Shown here in pieces: positions 34,579 through 41,472 of a stretch of DNA of 51,508 nucleotides; position 1 is the first letter of the stretch; each line of letters starts with the position of its first letter. The DNA is from RGIG7213 sp045545665. Lineage in GTDB: Bacteria > Bacillota > Clostridia > Oscillospirales > CAG-272. Under the pieces are notes generated by a model. It made no database searches. It worked only from the letters and a program-made list of their open reading frames with translations, and was not told the origin of the DNA. Both the position numbers and the translations under genes were made by a program. The stretch lies in assembly GCA_045545665.1 (NCBI GenBank), contig JAZQBL010000003.1, forward strand, positions 1 through 51,508, read 5' to 3'.

Positions 34579-34625
34579 AACCAAACCTCCGCAAATCAAA
34601 TTAACAAAGTATTTTCGGCGTAACG

Positions 34626-35381
34626 TCACACCGTGTGTCCGTATCTGCGTTTTTTAAGAATTACACTGACACCGAAAGAAGATGCAAGCAAGCAAACGAT
34701 AACAGATGTTACACTGTCAGCCGTTTCGGGATTTTGTGTATTACTGTTTTTCCAAGCATAACGGAGAAAGCTCTCTGCACCTTCGCCACCTGAAATACGC
34801 CAACCGTTTTCGGTATATTCAAAATTTATTTGACGTTTTGTATCCTCATAGCCGTATGATGCTTCAAACATTACCGTATCATCGTCAATAATTGTTATAC
34901 ATTCGCTTATAGATTTTCCGTATGCCAAAGTCGGATAACCCGGCGCCAGATCATACGCTATGCTTGACACGGTATATGCACTTTCTCCTACCCGAACAAG
35001 TGCATAGTCAAGCTCCAAATTCTCCTCGACATATTCATCAGTTAAAAAATTTTTTAAACGATCAAACCAAAACGACGCTTTGCCGTACTCTCCCTGAAGT
35101 TCATAAAATATAATACCCTCATTGCTTTCGTCAATTCCCGTTTGTTCACGAAGTTCTTTTATAACCGTTTTATCAGTGACGGGATCGCCTCGTAACTTTT
35201 GAATATCTATTATATATTCACTGTCTTCAACATCACCTAAAACAGTATATTTAAAATCAACCATTTGACGTATAAGATCTTCCGCTTCATCCAAAGTTAT
35301 TTTAGGATTTGCGAATGAAGCGGTTGCAAAAACAACCAAAAGCAGAGCGGAACAAATAATGATAGAAAAAATCTTTTTCAT
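34626..35381 (-). CDS. secreted NPxTxD-tail protein, array member 5
   Basis: 251 residues, start MKKIFSIIICSALLLVV with GGAAGG upstream and a signal peptide ending near ASFA-NPK. N-terminal ITLDEAEDLIRQMVDF, then a core with the common YGKASFWFDRLKNFLTDEYV pattern (compare YGTLSFWHDHIKKFMTDDYV in member 3). The INFEYTENGWRISGGEGAE motif keeps Ser. Tail NPETADSVTSVIVC, KKRRYGHTV. It lies 43 nt after member 6 and has no clear promoter of its own. Confidence 0.75.
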   Translation of the reverse strand: MKKIFSIIICSALLLVVFATASFANPKITLDEAEDLIRQMVDFKYTVLGDVEDSEYIIDIQKLRGDPVTDKTVIKELREQTGIDESNEGIIFYELQGEYGKASFWFDRLKNFLTDEYVEENLELDYALVRVGESAYTVSSIAYDLAPGYPTLAYGKSISECITIIDDDTVMFEASYGYEDTKRQINFEYTENGWRISGGEGAESFLRYAWKNSNTQNPETADSVTSVIVCLLASSFGVSVILKKRRYGHTV

Positions 35382-35423
35382 AAAATCACCTTCCTTTTAT
35401 AAGCATCTGATGTAAAATCAAAG

Positions 35424-36119
35424 TTAACACATATACCCGCGTCTGCGTTTTTTGAGCATTACGCCGACACCGATGTAGGACACGAGCAGGCATATGATAA
35501 CAGGTGTTACACTGTCAGCCGTTTCGGGATTCTTAGGTATTACTTTTAAAAACTGATGTACCGCATCACCACCTGATATACGCCAACCGTTTTCTGTATA
35601 TTCGAAGTCAACCTCATATTCACAAGTATTTTCGTAATCATACAATGCTGTCACCATAACGGTATTACCGTCTACCAAACGAACAGCACTACCTATATCA
35701 TCATCGTTTATCACAGGATAACAGGGAGCTGAGGAATGCGCTTCTCCTATATATACTTTCCCCTCATGAGCATACAGCCCGCCTATGAACATATTATGTG
35801 TAGACACATATTCATCAGTTAAAAATGATTTAAAATACCTTTCCCAATCTGAAACGCTCTTATATCCATCAATGGGAAGTAAAAAATTTACACTTTCCCG
35901 TGAGAAGACATCGTTTAATTCTTTATTCAATTCATCATCAGCATATCCATTCACAACATCTATACCTTTATCATGGAACAGCATATCATGTATTTCAGAA
36001 AGTCCTTTCACCAGTACGGTTGCTTCTTCTAATGTTATCTCTTTGTCGGCATACGATGCTATGGAAAACGCCGACAGCATCACAGTAAAACAAGTCACCA
36101 AGCACAGTAATTTTTTCAT
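35424..36119 (-). CDS. secreted NPxTxD-tail protein, array member 6
   Basis: 231 residues from the ATG at 36119 (AAGGAGGG 8 nt upstream); the 14 open codons before it are not needed. Signal peptide as in member 2, tail NPETADSVTPVIICLLVS as in member 3, ending RRRGYMC. The core (VNGYADDELNKELNDVFSRE) aligns best with member 1 (VDSAVSDELNAELNRYFNVS). So this one gene shares its 5' end, core and 3' end with three different paralogues. It is first in a transcript with members 5, 4 and 3. Confidence 0.75.
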   Translation of the reverse strand: MKKLLCLVTCFTVMLSAFSIASYADKEITLEEATVLVKGLSEIHDMLFHDKGIDVVNGYADDELNKELNDVFSRESVNFLLPIDGYKSVSDWERYFKSFLTDEYVSTHNMFIGGLYAHEGKVYIGEAHSSAPCYPVINDDDIGSAVRLVDGNTVMVTALYDYENTCEYEVDFEYTENGWRISGGDAVHQFLKVIPKNPETADSVTPVIICLLVSYIGVGVMLKKRRRGYMC

Positions 36120-36308
36120 AATGATACCCTCCTTTTTCGGTATAGAGGATAATTTATACACACTAAATTATCTCTTCTGATTTAATTATATCAAGAATTT
36201 CCCTTTTGTCAAGCGGTTTTTTCATTTTTTACCATATCTTTTAATAAAATCAAAAACAGTGATTCTTTCTTAAACTCTATGCTTGACAAACATATTCGGC
36301 TATGGTAT
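36045..36308. repeat. duplicated 5'-end and promoter segment, copy B
   Basis: Source-like copy of the segment at 32750-33046. It carries the signal-peptide end of member 6, its minus-strand promoter and, at the far side, the complete plus-strand promoter of the NYN gene. Confidence 0.8.
36185..36212 (-). promoter_or_regulatory. promoter of array members 6-5-4-3
   Basis: Minus strand: TTGACA (36207-36212), 16-nt spacer, extended -10 TGATATAAT (36185-36190 core). Same sequence as the promoter at 32924-32951. Confidence 0.85.
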
Positions 36309-36311
36309 AAT
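36283..36311 (+). promoter_or_regulatory. consensus promoter of the NYN gene
   Basis: TTGACA (36283-36288), 17-nt spacer, TATAAT (36306-36311). Transcription should begin near 36318, so the gene cannot start at the TTG at 36283, which is the -35 box itself. Confidence 0.88.
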
Positions 36312-36345
36312 TCTATGTCGGAAAGCGGAAAGGAGGAAGAAAACC

Positions 36346-37173
36346 ATAAGTTTTATAGATAAAATATTCGGGCAAAAAAGAAAAAACGCCCTCGTTTTCG
36401 TGGACTATGAGCACTGGCACGTTTCAATGTACAAACTATATTCACGGCGTCCCGAGATCAAGCGCTGGAAAAATGAGCTTGATAAGAAATACAACGTAGT
36501 TGATATGTTCTTTTTCGGGGACTTCTCGAACCCCGGTATGCGTTACGAAATACCTGCCATAAGAGAAGTTACAAACAACGTCATAGAAACGCAAAACACG
36601 AGCCAGCACTACAAAAAAGACTTTACAGATTTTATTATGCTTGACATCATATATCAAAGGGCGATGTTTGCAAAAGATATCGACACGTTTATAATTTTCA
36701 CAGGGGACGGGCATTTCACATCTGTCGTTAAATTTCTTACGAACACCTGCAAAAAAAACGTCATAGTTTACGCTGTGCGCGACTGTCTTTCGGGTATGCT
36801 TAAAAATGCCGCGTCTTCATATGAGGAGATACCGACAGACTCCGAGCTTGAAAGCATACGCATATCAATGGTCGTAAACTATCTTGCATCACAAAAAGCC
36901 TTGCGCCATCAGCGCCGTTACATCACGTTTTTATCAGCAATGGAAGCCGTTGCCGAAAAGTATAACGAAGACAAAGAAACGGTACGCGAAATAATGACGA
37001 AAATGCTTGAAAACGGCTATATCCGCCAGGAAAGAAAGTTTTTAACAGGCGGCAAACAGCTGAAAGCCCTTTATCTCAACGAAGAAAAGCTTAAAGAAAG
37101 CAACATCGAAATATTACCCGACGAAAAACTTTCGCAAAACGAAAAAATAAAAACTAACCGCAAAAAGAGTTAA
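36346..37173 (+). CDS. NYN-domain (PIN-like nuclease fold) protein, apparent AUA start
   Basis: 275 residues if started at the ATA at 36346. AAGGAGG (36330-36336) is 9 nt before this ATA, and no ATG, GTG or TTG lies between the transcription start and the domain. The NYN/LabA-like domain is residues about 13-160: ALVFVDYEHWHVSMY holds the first catalytic Asp, FTDFIMLDIIYQRA the second, and FIIFTGDGHFTSVVKFL (about 120-136) the third acidic cluster. Such proteins are predicted metal-dependent RNases or RNA-binding proteins. A helical, winged-helix-like C-terminal part follows (about 170-260, AMEAVAEKYNEDKETVREIM). A partner gene begins 4 nt after the stop. Confidence 0.8.
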   Translation: MSFIDKIFGQKRKNALVFVDYEHWHVSMYKLYSRRPEIKRWKNELDKKYNVVDMFFFGDFSNPGMRYEIPAIREVTNNVIETQNTSQHYKKDFTDFIMLDIIYQRAMFAKDIDTFIIFTGDGHFTSVVKFLTNTCKKNVIVYAVRDCLSGMLKNAASSYEEIPTDSELESIRISMVVNYLASQKALRHQRRYITFLSAMEAVAEKYNEDKETVREIMTKMLENGYIRQERKFLTGGKQLKALYLNEEKLKESNIEILPDEKLSQNEKIKTNRKKS

Positions 37174-37177
37174 TGAT

Positions 37178-38092
37178 ATGACACCCTCATACAAGCCCTT
37201 TTCAGCTTACTATAACGAAGAATTACCGATGATAACGGTAAACCTTCTCAACGAAATAGTGGATTATAATTTCAGTTCAACAAAAGAGATCAGCATGCAC
37301 ATAGGCGACGTTGTGCATCTGAGACCTCTTTCGCACGGCTATGACAAAAGCTTTCCTTATACAGCCGTGCTTACCGTGAACGAAAAAGAATATCTTGCGT
37401 GCGTTACAAGCTTGAACAACGCAACGTATCAGATATATTTCAGCGACGTATTTTCAAATTCATCGGACGAGCTGTTGCTTGCAAGGTATATGATCGAATA
37501 TAAATACGCTGAAAAGGCGAGTGCGGGCAATAGACGTCTGTCGGCAAACACGTCCTCGGCTATTGACTTTTTCGGCAGTATTGCCTTACTTTCCGGTGTC
37601 AATTGCCGGCATATCAAAAAAGAAGATATCAACTCTTATATCGGCTGTGCCGTACAGAGATACAAAGAAAAGTTTCCCGAAAAAAGCAACGTATCGTATT
37701 CATTCATCTGTGAAGAAGACACCGTATCCATAGCCGACAGCATTCTTTCCGTCATTATAGCTTTGACGATCCTTTCGGTATCGGTTGCAAAAACGCACTT
37801 TACGTTTACGGTTTCCGCAAAATTCGGCGGGACTGTCTTTTCCGTCTGTCTTGACGGTGTCAAAATAACCGAAAATATATTTTCTTTTGGTTTTCCCGGT
37901 CTTTTCCTTTCTCATATGGAAAAGCTAAACACCCTGAAAACGGAACAGACGTACAGCGCACCGAAGCTGCAGACGGTAATATCGGTAACTGTTCCGAAAC
38001 AGACAAATCATTGCAGACTTCATTCAAAGAGTACTACGCCGAATTATACCAAATATGCATCCGCTGTTACCGAAATAATGCTTTTAACTTAA
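37178..38092 (+). CDS. hypothetical protein, partner of the NYN gene
   Basis: 304 residues, not recognised. No signal peptide. The middle has a helix-rich part (about 80-170), and the stretch ADSILSVIIALTILSVSVAKTHFTFTVSAKFGG (about 187-219) faintly resembles a kinase-type ATPase domain, but N- and G-box residues are not evident. The ribosome binding site is weak and the gene is probably coupled to the NYN gene. From about 37,920 on, another frame (reading QRTEAADGNIGNC, SFKEYYAELYQICIRCYRNN, stop at 38101-38103) looks at least as protein-like as the one given, so the true C-terminus may be altered by a frameshift. Confidence 0.55.
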   Translation: MTPSYKPFSAYYNEELPMITVNLLNEIVDYNFSSTKEISMHIGDVVHLRPLSHGYDKSFPYTAVLTVNEKEYLACVTSLNNATYQIYFSDVFSNSSDELLLARYMIEYKYAEKASAGNRRLSANTSSAIDFFGSIALLSGVNCRHIKKEDINSYIGCAVQRYKEKFPEKSNVSYSFICEEDTVSIADSILSVIIALTILSVSVAKTHFTFTVSAKFGGTVFSVCLDGVKITENIFSFGFPGLFLSHMEKLNTLKTEQTYSAPKLQTVISVTVPKQTNHCRLHSKSTTPNYTKYASAVTEIMLLT

Positions 38093-38105
38093 ACAAAAAA
38101 TGACT

Positions 38106-38135
38106 TAAGGCACACTTTTTACAGAGTGTGCCTTA
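38106..38135 (+). terminator. hairpin after the NYN partner gene
   Basis: TAAGGCACAC (38106-38115) and GTGTGCCTTA (38126-38135) form a perfect 10-bp stem with a 10-nt loop. No T-run follows, so it is a weak terminator or processing hairpin. Confidence 0.5.
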
Positions 38136-38223
38136 TTGGTATCCGTTTCTTTGCAAAAAAGGGGAGGTGAATCTTTGGTATGATATTGTCTGCGAACGAT
38201 GATATATATTTTGGCATATTAAA

Positions 38224-38267
38224 AACGGAGACTGCTTCTTTGCGAAGTGTCTCCGTTGATTTTTTTT
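38224..38267. terminator. strong bidirectional terminator
   Basis: AACGGAGAC-tg-CTTC pairs with GAAG-t-GTCTCCGTT, flanked by five A on the left and eight T on the right. It lies between the NYN pair and the convergent PurF-like gene. Confidence 0.88.
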
Positions 38268-38273
38268 AATTTT

Positions 38274-39680
38274 TTATTCTTTTCCGTTCCAGCAATACGT
38301 ACAAAGACATTCGGAAGGAAGTCCCGTTGCCTCTATCATATCGTCAAGGCGGTGGTATCTGAGCGACGTAAAGTGAAGCTTTTTGCATATAACGTCGATC
38401 ATTTTTGCGTATCTTTCCGATTCGGGATCTGCATATTCTTTGAGCACCGCTTCGGAAGGATCGTCACCTTCAAGTTCTTTTATAACTCTTCTTGTTATAA
38501 GCTCCATTTCCGAGGTGGAACGTGAGAAATTGAGATACTTACAACTGTACAAAAGCGGCGGGCATCCGAGTCTTATATGTACTTCCTTTGCTCCGCTTTC
38601 GTAGAGAAATTCCGTTGTTTCACGAAGCTGTGTTCCGCGTACTATCGAGTCGTCTATGAGCAACAGACTTTTTCCGTCGATAAGATCGTGTATGGGCAAA
38701 AGCTTCATTTTGGCAATAAGGTTACGCTTCACCTGCGTCGGCGGCATAAAAGAACGCGGCCAGGTGGGTGTATACTTTATAAACGGACGTGCGTAAGAAA
38801 ATCCCGAGCACGTAGCATATCCTATTGCGTGCGCAATTCCCGAATCGGGAATACCTGCAACTATATCGGGAGTAACGTCGTCGCGCTTCGACAAAAGCTC
38901 ACCGCACTTGTATCTGACTTCCTCAACGCTCTTTCCTTCGTACGATGATGCGGGATATCCGTAATATATCCAGAGGAATGTGCATATCTTCATCTTTTTA
39001 CCGGGATCGGAAAGCGTTACGACTTTATCGGGCGTCATTACCGCTATCTCACCGGGGCCAAGCTCCTTATACGGCTTATATCCGAGATTGAGATATGCAA
39101 AGCTTTCAAAGCTTGCGCAGTATCCGTCCTCGCGTACGCCGACGGATATCGGCGTTCTTCCGAGCTTATCTCTTGCTATATAGACCCCTCTCGGTGTCAG
39201 TATCAGCATACTTACAGATCCGTCTATGATCTCTTGAGCGTAGCGTATACCGTCAACGAAATTTTCTTTTTGATTTATTATGGATGCGACAAGCTCCGTC
39301 GGATTTATCTCACCGTTACGCATTTCAAAAAAGTGAGTTTTATCCTTAACTATCTCGTCAACTATCTCGTTTGCGTTGTTGATCCTTCCGACGGTCGTTA
39401 TCGCAAACGTTCCGTGGTGTGAACGCATAAGCACGGGCTGAGGCTCGTAATCCGAGATGCAGCCTATACCCATCGTTCCTTTCATCTCCGTTGCTTCGGA
39501 CGAAAATTTCGTTCTGAAGGGAGAATTCTCTATATTATGGATAGATCTGTCAAAGCCCGTTTCCACACCGTACGTTGCCATACCTGCACGGCGTGTTCCG
39601 AGATGCGAATGATAGTCTGTTCCGTAGAACAGTTCAAAAACACAGTCTTCCTTTGATACTACCCCAAAAAAACCGCCCAT
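38274..39680 (-). CDS. PurF-like amidophosphoribosyltransferase lacking the catalytic cysteine
   Basis: 468 residues, normal PurF length and overall alignment. PurF uses the N-terminal Cys of its Ntn domain to take ammonia from glutamine and the C-terminal domain to make phosphoribosylamine from PRPP. Here the protein begins MGGFFGVVSKEDC, so Cys2 of MCGIFG is Gly; the usual HRGQ and HNG glutaminase motifs read HLGTRRAG (26-33) and VGRINN (97-102). The PRPP site LIDDSIVRGTQ (341-351) is intact, and cysteines fitting the four Fe-S ligands are present (C233, C380, C460, C463). It should have no glutaminase activity; an ammonia-dependent, regulatory or other phosphoribosyl role is possible. From memory, such GGFFGV paralogues occur in other Clostridia. 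Confidence 0.85.
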   Translation of the reverse strand: MGGFFGVVSKEDCVFELFYGTDYHSHLGTRRAGMATYGVETGFDRSIHNIENSPFRTKFSSEATEMKGTMGIGCISDYEPQPVLMRSHHGTFAITTVGRINNANEIVDEIVKDKTHFFEMRNGEINPTELVASIINQKENFVDGIRYAQEIIDGSVSMLILTPRGVYIARDKLGRTPISVGVREDGYCASFESFAYLNLGYKPYKELGPGEIAVMTPDKVVTLSDPGKKMKICTFLWIYYGYPASSYEGKSVEEVRYKCGELLSKRDDVTPDIVAGIPDSGIAHAIGYATCSGFSYARPFIKYTPTWPRSFMPPTQVKRNLIAKMKLLPIHDLIDGKSLLLIDDSIVRGTQLRETTEFLYESGAKEVHIRLGCPPLLYSCKYLNFSRSTSEMELITRRVIKELEGDDPSEAVLKEYADPESERYAKMIDVICKKLHFTSLRYHRLDDMIEATGLPSECLCTYCWNGKE

Positions 39681-39714
39681 TTAACTACCTCGTTATTATG
39701 AATTTGCACCACTT

Positions 39715-39743
39715 ATTATATAATACGTTTGTTGAAATGTCAA
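39715..39743 (-). promoter_or_regulatory. consensus promoter of the PurF-like gene
   Basis: Minus strand: TTGACA (39738-39743), 17-nt spacer, TATAAT (39715-39720), 35 nt upstream of the start. No riboswitch fits in the short leader. Confidence 0.85.
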
Positions 39744-39792
39744 TATTTTAGCTTTTGGTTTTTAAAAAAGTTTTTGCATTTTTCTTTTTCAC

Positions 39793-39821
39793 TTGACAGG
39801 TACGTTCATAAGTAGTAAAAT
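39793..39821 (+). promoter_or_regulatory. promoter of the YjjG-like HAD gene
   Basis: TTGACA (39793-39798), 17-nt spacer, TAAAAT (39816-39821). It overlaps the 5' end of the open frame and so supports the internal ATG at 39844. Confidence 0.8.
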
Positions 39822-39843
39822 CAGGAAAGAAAGGATAAAAAAT

Positions 39844-40518
39844 ATGAAGCTTGTTTTTATTGACGTTGACGATACGTTACTTGATTTTGAAGAATGCTCG
39901 AAATATGCCATAAAAAGATGCTGTGAGGATGCGAGCATCGAATACAGCGATGAAATATACAAAGTATTCAGACCGTACAACGATCTTCTGTGGACAAAAA
40001 TAGAGGACGGAAGCCTTACGAAGGAACAGCTTTACGGTATGCGTTGGACGCACATATTCACGGTTTTGGGTATTGACTGTGACGGAATAGCTTTCGAAGA
40101 AAATTTCAGGCACTACGCTTCCATGTCTGCCGTACCGATAAAAGGCTCGCTCGATATTCTTGAATATTTGAGTAAAAAGTACATTTTATGTACCGCAAGC
40201 AATGCATCGTACGAAAGGCAGTACGGACGGTTGAAAAAGGCAGGTATGCTTGATTATTTCGACAAGATATTTGCATCAGGTGACGTAGGGTGCCAAAAGC
40301 CGATGGCGCTGTTTTTTGAAAGATGTATGGAACACTTCCCCGAAATTTCAAAAGATGATACGGTTATTATCGGTGATTCTTTGACAGCCGATATAGCAGG
40401 CGGTAAAAATTACGGAATACGCACCGTATGGTTCAACCGTCAAAGAAAACCGCACAGCGGAGATATCATCCCCGACTGTACGGTCTACGATCTTTGTGAA
40501 ATTAAAAATATACTATAA
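39844..40518 (+). CDS. HAD-family hydrolase, YjjG-like nucleotidase type
   Basis: 224 residues from the ATG at 39844 (AAAGGA upstream). HAD motif I is FIDVDDTLLDF (residues 5-15), motif II is LCTASNAS (about 117-124), motif III Lys is in VGCQKPMALFFE (about 147-158), and motif IV is IIGDSLTADIAGG (about 175-187). The helical cap is of the C1 type seen in YjjG/haloacid dehalogenase-like phosphatases. YjjG of E. coli dephosphorylates nucleotides; the substrate here is not known. The stop overlaps the convergent DUF1893 gene by six bases, so no terminator separates them. Confidence 0.88.
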   Translation: MKLVFIDVDDTLLDFEECSKYAIKRCCEDASIEYSDEIYKVFRPYNDLLWTKIEDGSLTKEQLYGMRWTHIFTVLGIDCDGIAFEENFRHYASMSAVPIKGSLDILEYLSKKYILCTASNASYERQYGRLKKAGMLDYFDKIFASGDVGCQKPMALFFERCMEHFPEISKDDTVIIGDSLTADIAGGKNYGIRTVWFNRQRKPHSGDIIPDCTVYDLCEIKNIL

Positions 40519-40926
40519 TGCTTTGAGTGTCTTTCTTATCACTTCAAGTGCGTATTCGCTGTCGTCTATATCAAGCGTTGCACTTTCAACAGGACACATT
40601 CCCGTGTTTTTTCTGTTTCTTATACCGTCGGTCAAGGTTGAATATTCAACCTCTATTCCGTGGTTTTTCAAAAGCTCGTACGCAGGAACGCTTACCGTAT
40701 GTGCATAGACACACCGCACGTCAAGCAAGACGTAAAGGTGCGCCGCGCCCTTACCTACGACTTTATCCGCCGCGGAATATCCCGAAAGCACAGCACCTTC
40801 ATCAAGCAATGAAAGCAATGGTTTTACCCCTCTTTCGTTGCTTGTTTTTTTATCGTCTCCCATAACGGCTGAAAACGTATAGCCCTCTTTTAAAAGTTCC
40901 TTTGCTTTTTGAAGGTCGTTATTCAT
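40513..40926 (-). CDS. DUF1893 protein
   Basis: 137 residues. A single DUF1893 domain (deaminase-like fold, function unknown) with GYTFSAVMGDD near residue 15, RGVKPLLSLLDEG (about 32-44), GYSAADKVVGKGAAHLYVLL (about 49-68), then the deaminase-like segment AHTVSVPAYELLKNHGI. Cys113 in NTGMCPVESA is conserved in the family as I recall it. It overlaps the end of the S-component gene by 8 nt, so it is in the same minus-strand operon. Confidence 0.85.
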   Translation of the reverse strand: MNNDLQKAKELLKEGYTFSAVMGDDKKTSNERGVKPLLSLLDEGAVLSGYSAADKVVGKGAAHLYVLLDVRCVYAHTVSVPAYELLKNHGIEVEYSTLTDGIRNRKNTGMCPVESATLDIDDSEYALEVIRKTLKAL

Positions 40927-41461
40927 TTTTCATTTTCTTAACTATATAAGGCACTGTAAGGAGCTGTAAAGCAATGCCGGGAAGCCCCGTTACGATGCTT
41001 GTATATATGATGTGTGCGTTTACCTTTGATGACAAAGCGTATACGGCAAAAAGTATTGCGACAGCTCTTACAGCTCTGCCCGCTGCCTGAACTGCCAGAA
41101 CCTTCAACGTACCGTTCATACGTACGTTTGATACAGCACCCGATACTGCTCCGTAAGCTGCAAGTTCAATGGCAATGAACGGAAGCATAAGCGGCGCAGG
41201 CATACCCGTTATCATAAAGCTTATAACGGGCGAGAGAATACCTGCGGCAAGTCCTGCGGCAGGTCCTGCAAGAAATCCCGCAATCATAACGGGAAAGTGC
41301 ATCGGCAAAAATATTTCCCCGGCCGACGTGCCTATATTCAAAACACGTCCCAATGCGTGGAACATCCACGGAAGTGCAACTGCGAGTATGACCGATGCCA
41401 TAACCGTTGCCGCCTTCATTTTTATACTGTGCGACTGTTTTTCAAACATTGTAAATTTCAT
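40919..41461 (-). CDS. ECF transporter S-component-like membrane protein
   Basis: 180 residues with about five or six membrane helices. The pattern GEIFLPMHFPVMIAGFLAGPAAGLAAGILSPVISFMITGMP (about 48-88, long helices with small-residue packing) is that of ECF substrate-capture proteins (BioY/ThiT/PanT fold). ECF S-components need EcfA1, EcfA2 and EcfT, which are absent from the window, so a group II arrangement with shared modules is likely. The substrate is unknown; the neighbour genes (Fe-S aldo/keto reductase, DUF1893) do not name it. Confidence 0.8.
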   Translation of the reverse strand: MKFTMFEKQSHSIKMKAATVMASVILAVALPWMFHALGRVLNIGTSAGEIFLPMHFPVMIAGFLAGPAAGLAAGILSPVISFMITGMPAPLMLPFIAIELAAYGAVSGAVSNVRMNGTLKVLAVQAAGRAVRAVAILFAVYALSSKVNAHIIYTSIVTGLPGIALQLLTVPYIVKKMKNE

Positions 41462-41472
41462 ATTTTTTCTCC

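Noticed and set aside
36283..36345. TTG start of the NYN gene at 36283
   Set aside because: The TTG is the -35 hexamer of the gene's own consensus promoter and would not be transcribed.
36314..36361. 15-codon ORF (ATG at 36314) in the NYN leader
   Set aside because: It has no ribosome binding site, because the AAGGAGG lies inside it, so a leader peptide is unlikely.
38180..38269. 29-codon ORF after GGGGAGG between the NYN pair and the PurF-like gene
   Set aside because: The distance from the RBS-like sequence to the ATG is too long (12 nt) and the second half is the terminator hairpin; it could be real, but nothing supports it beyond the purine-rich stretch.
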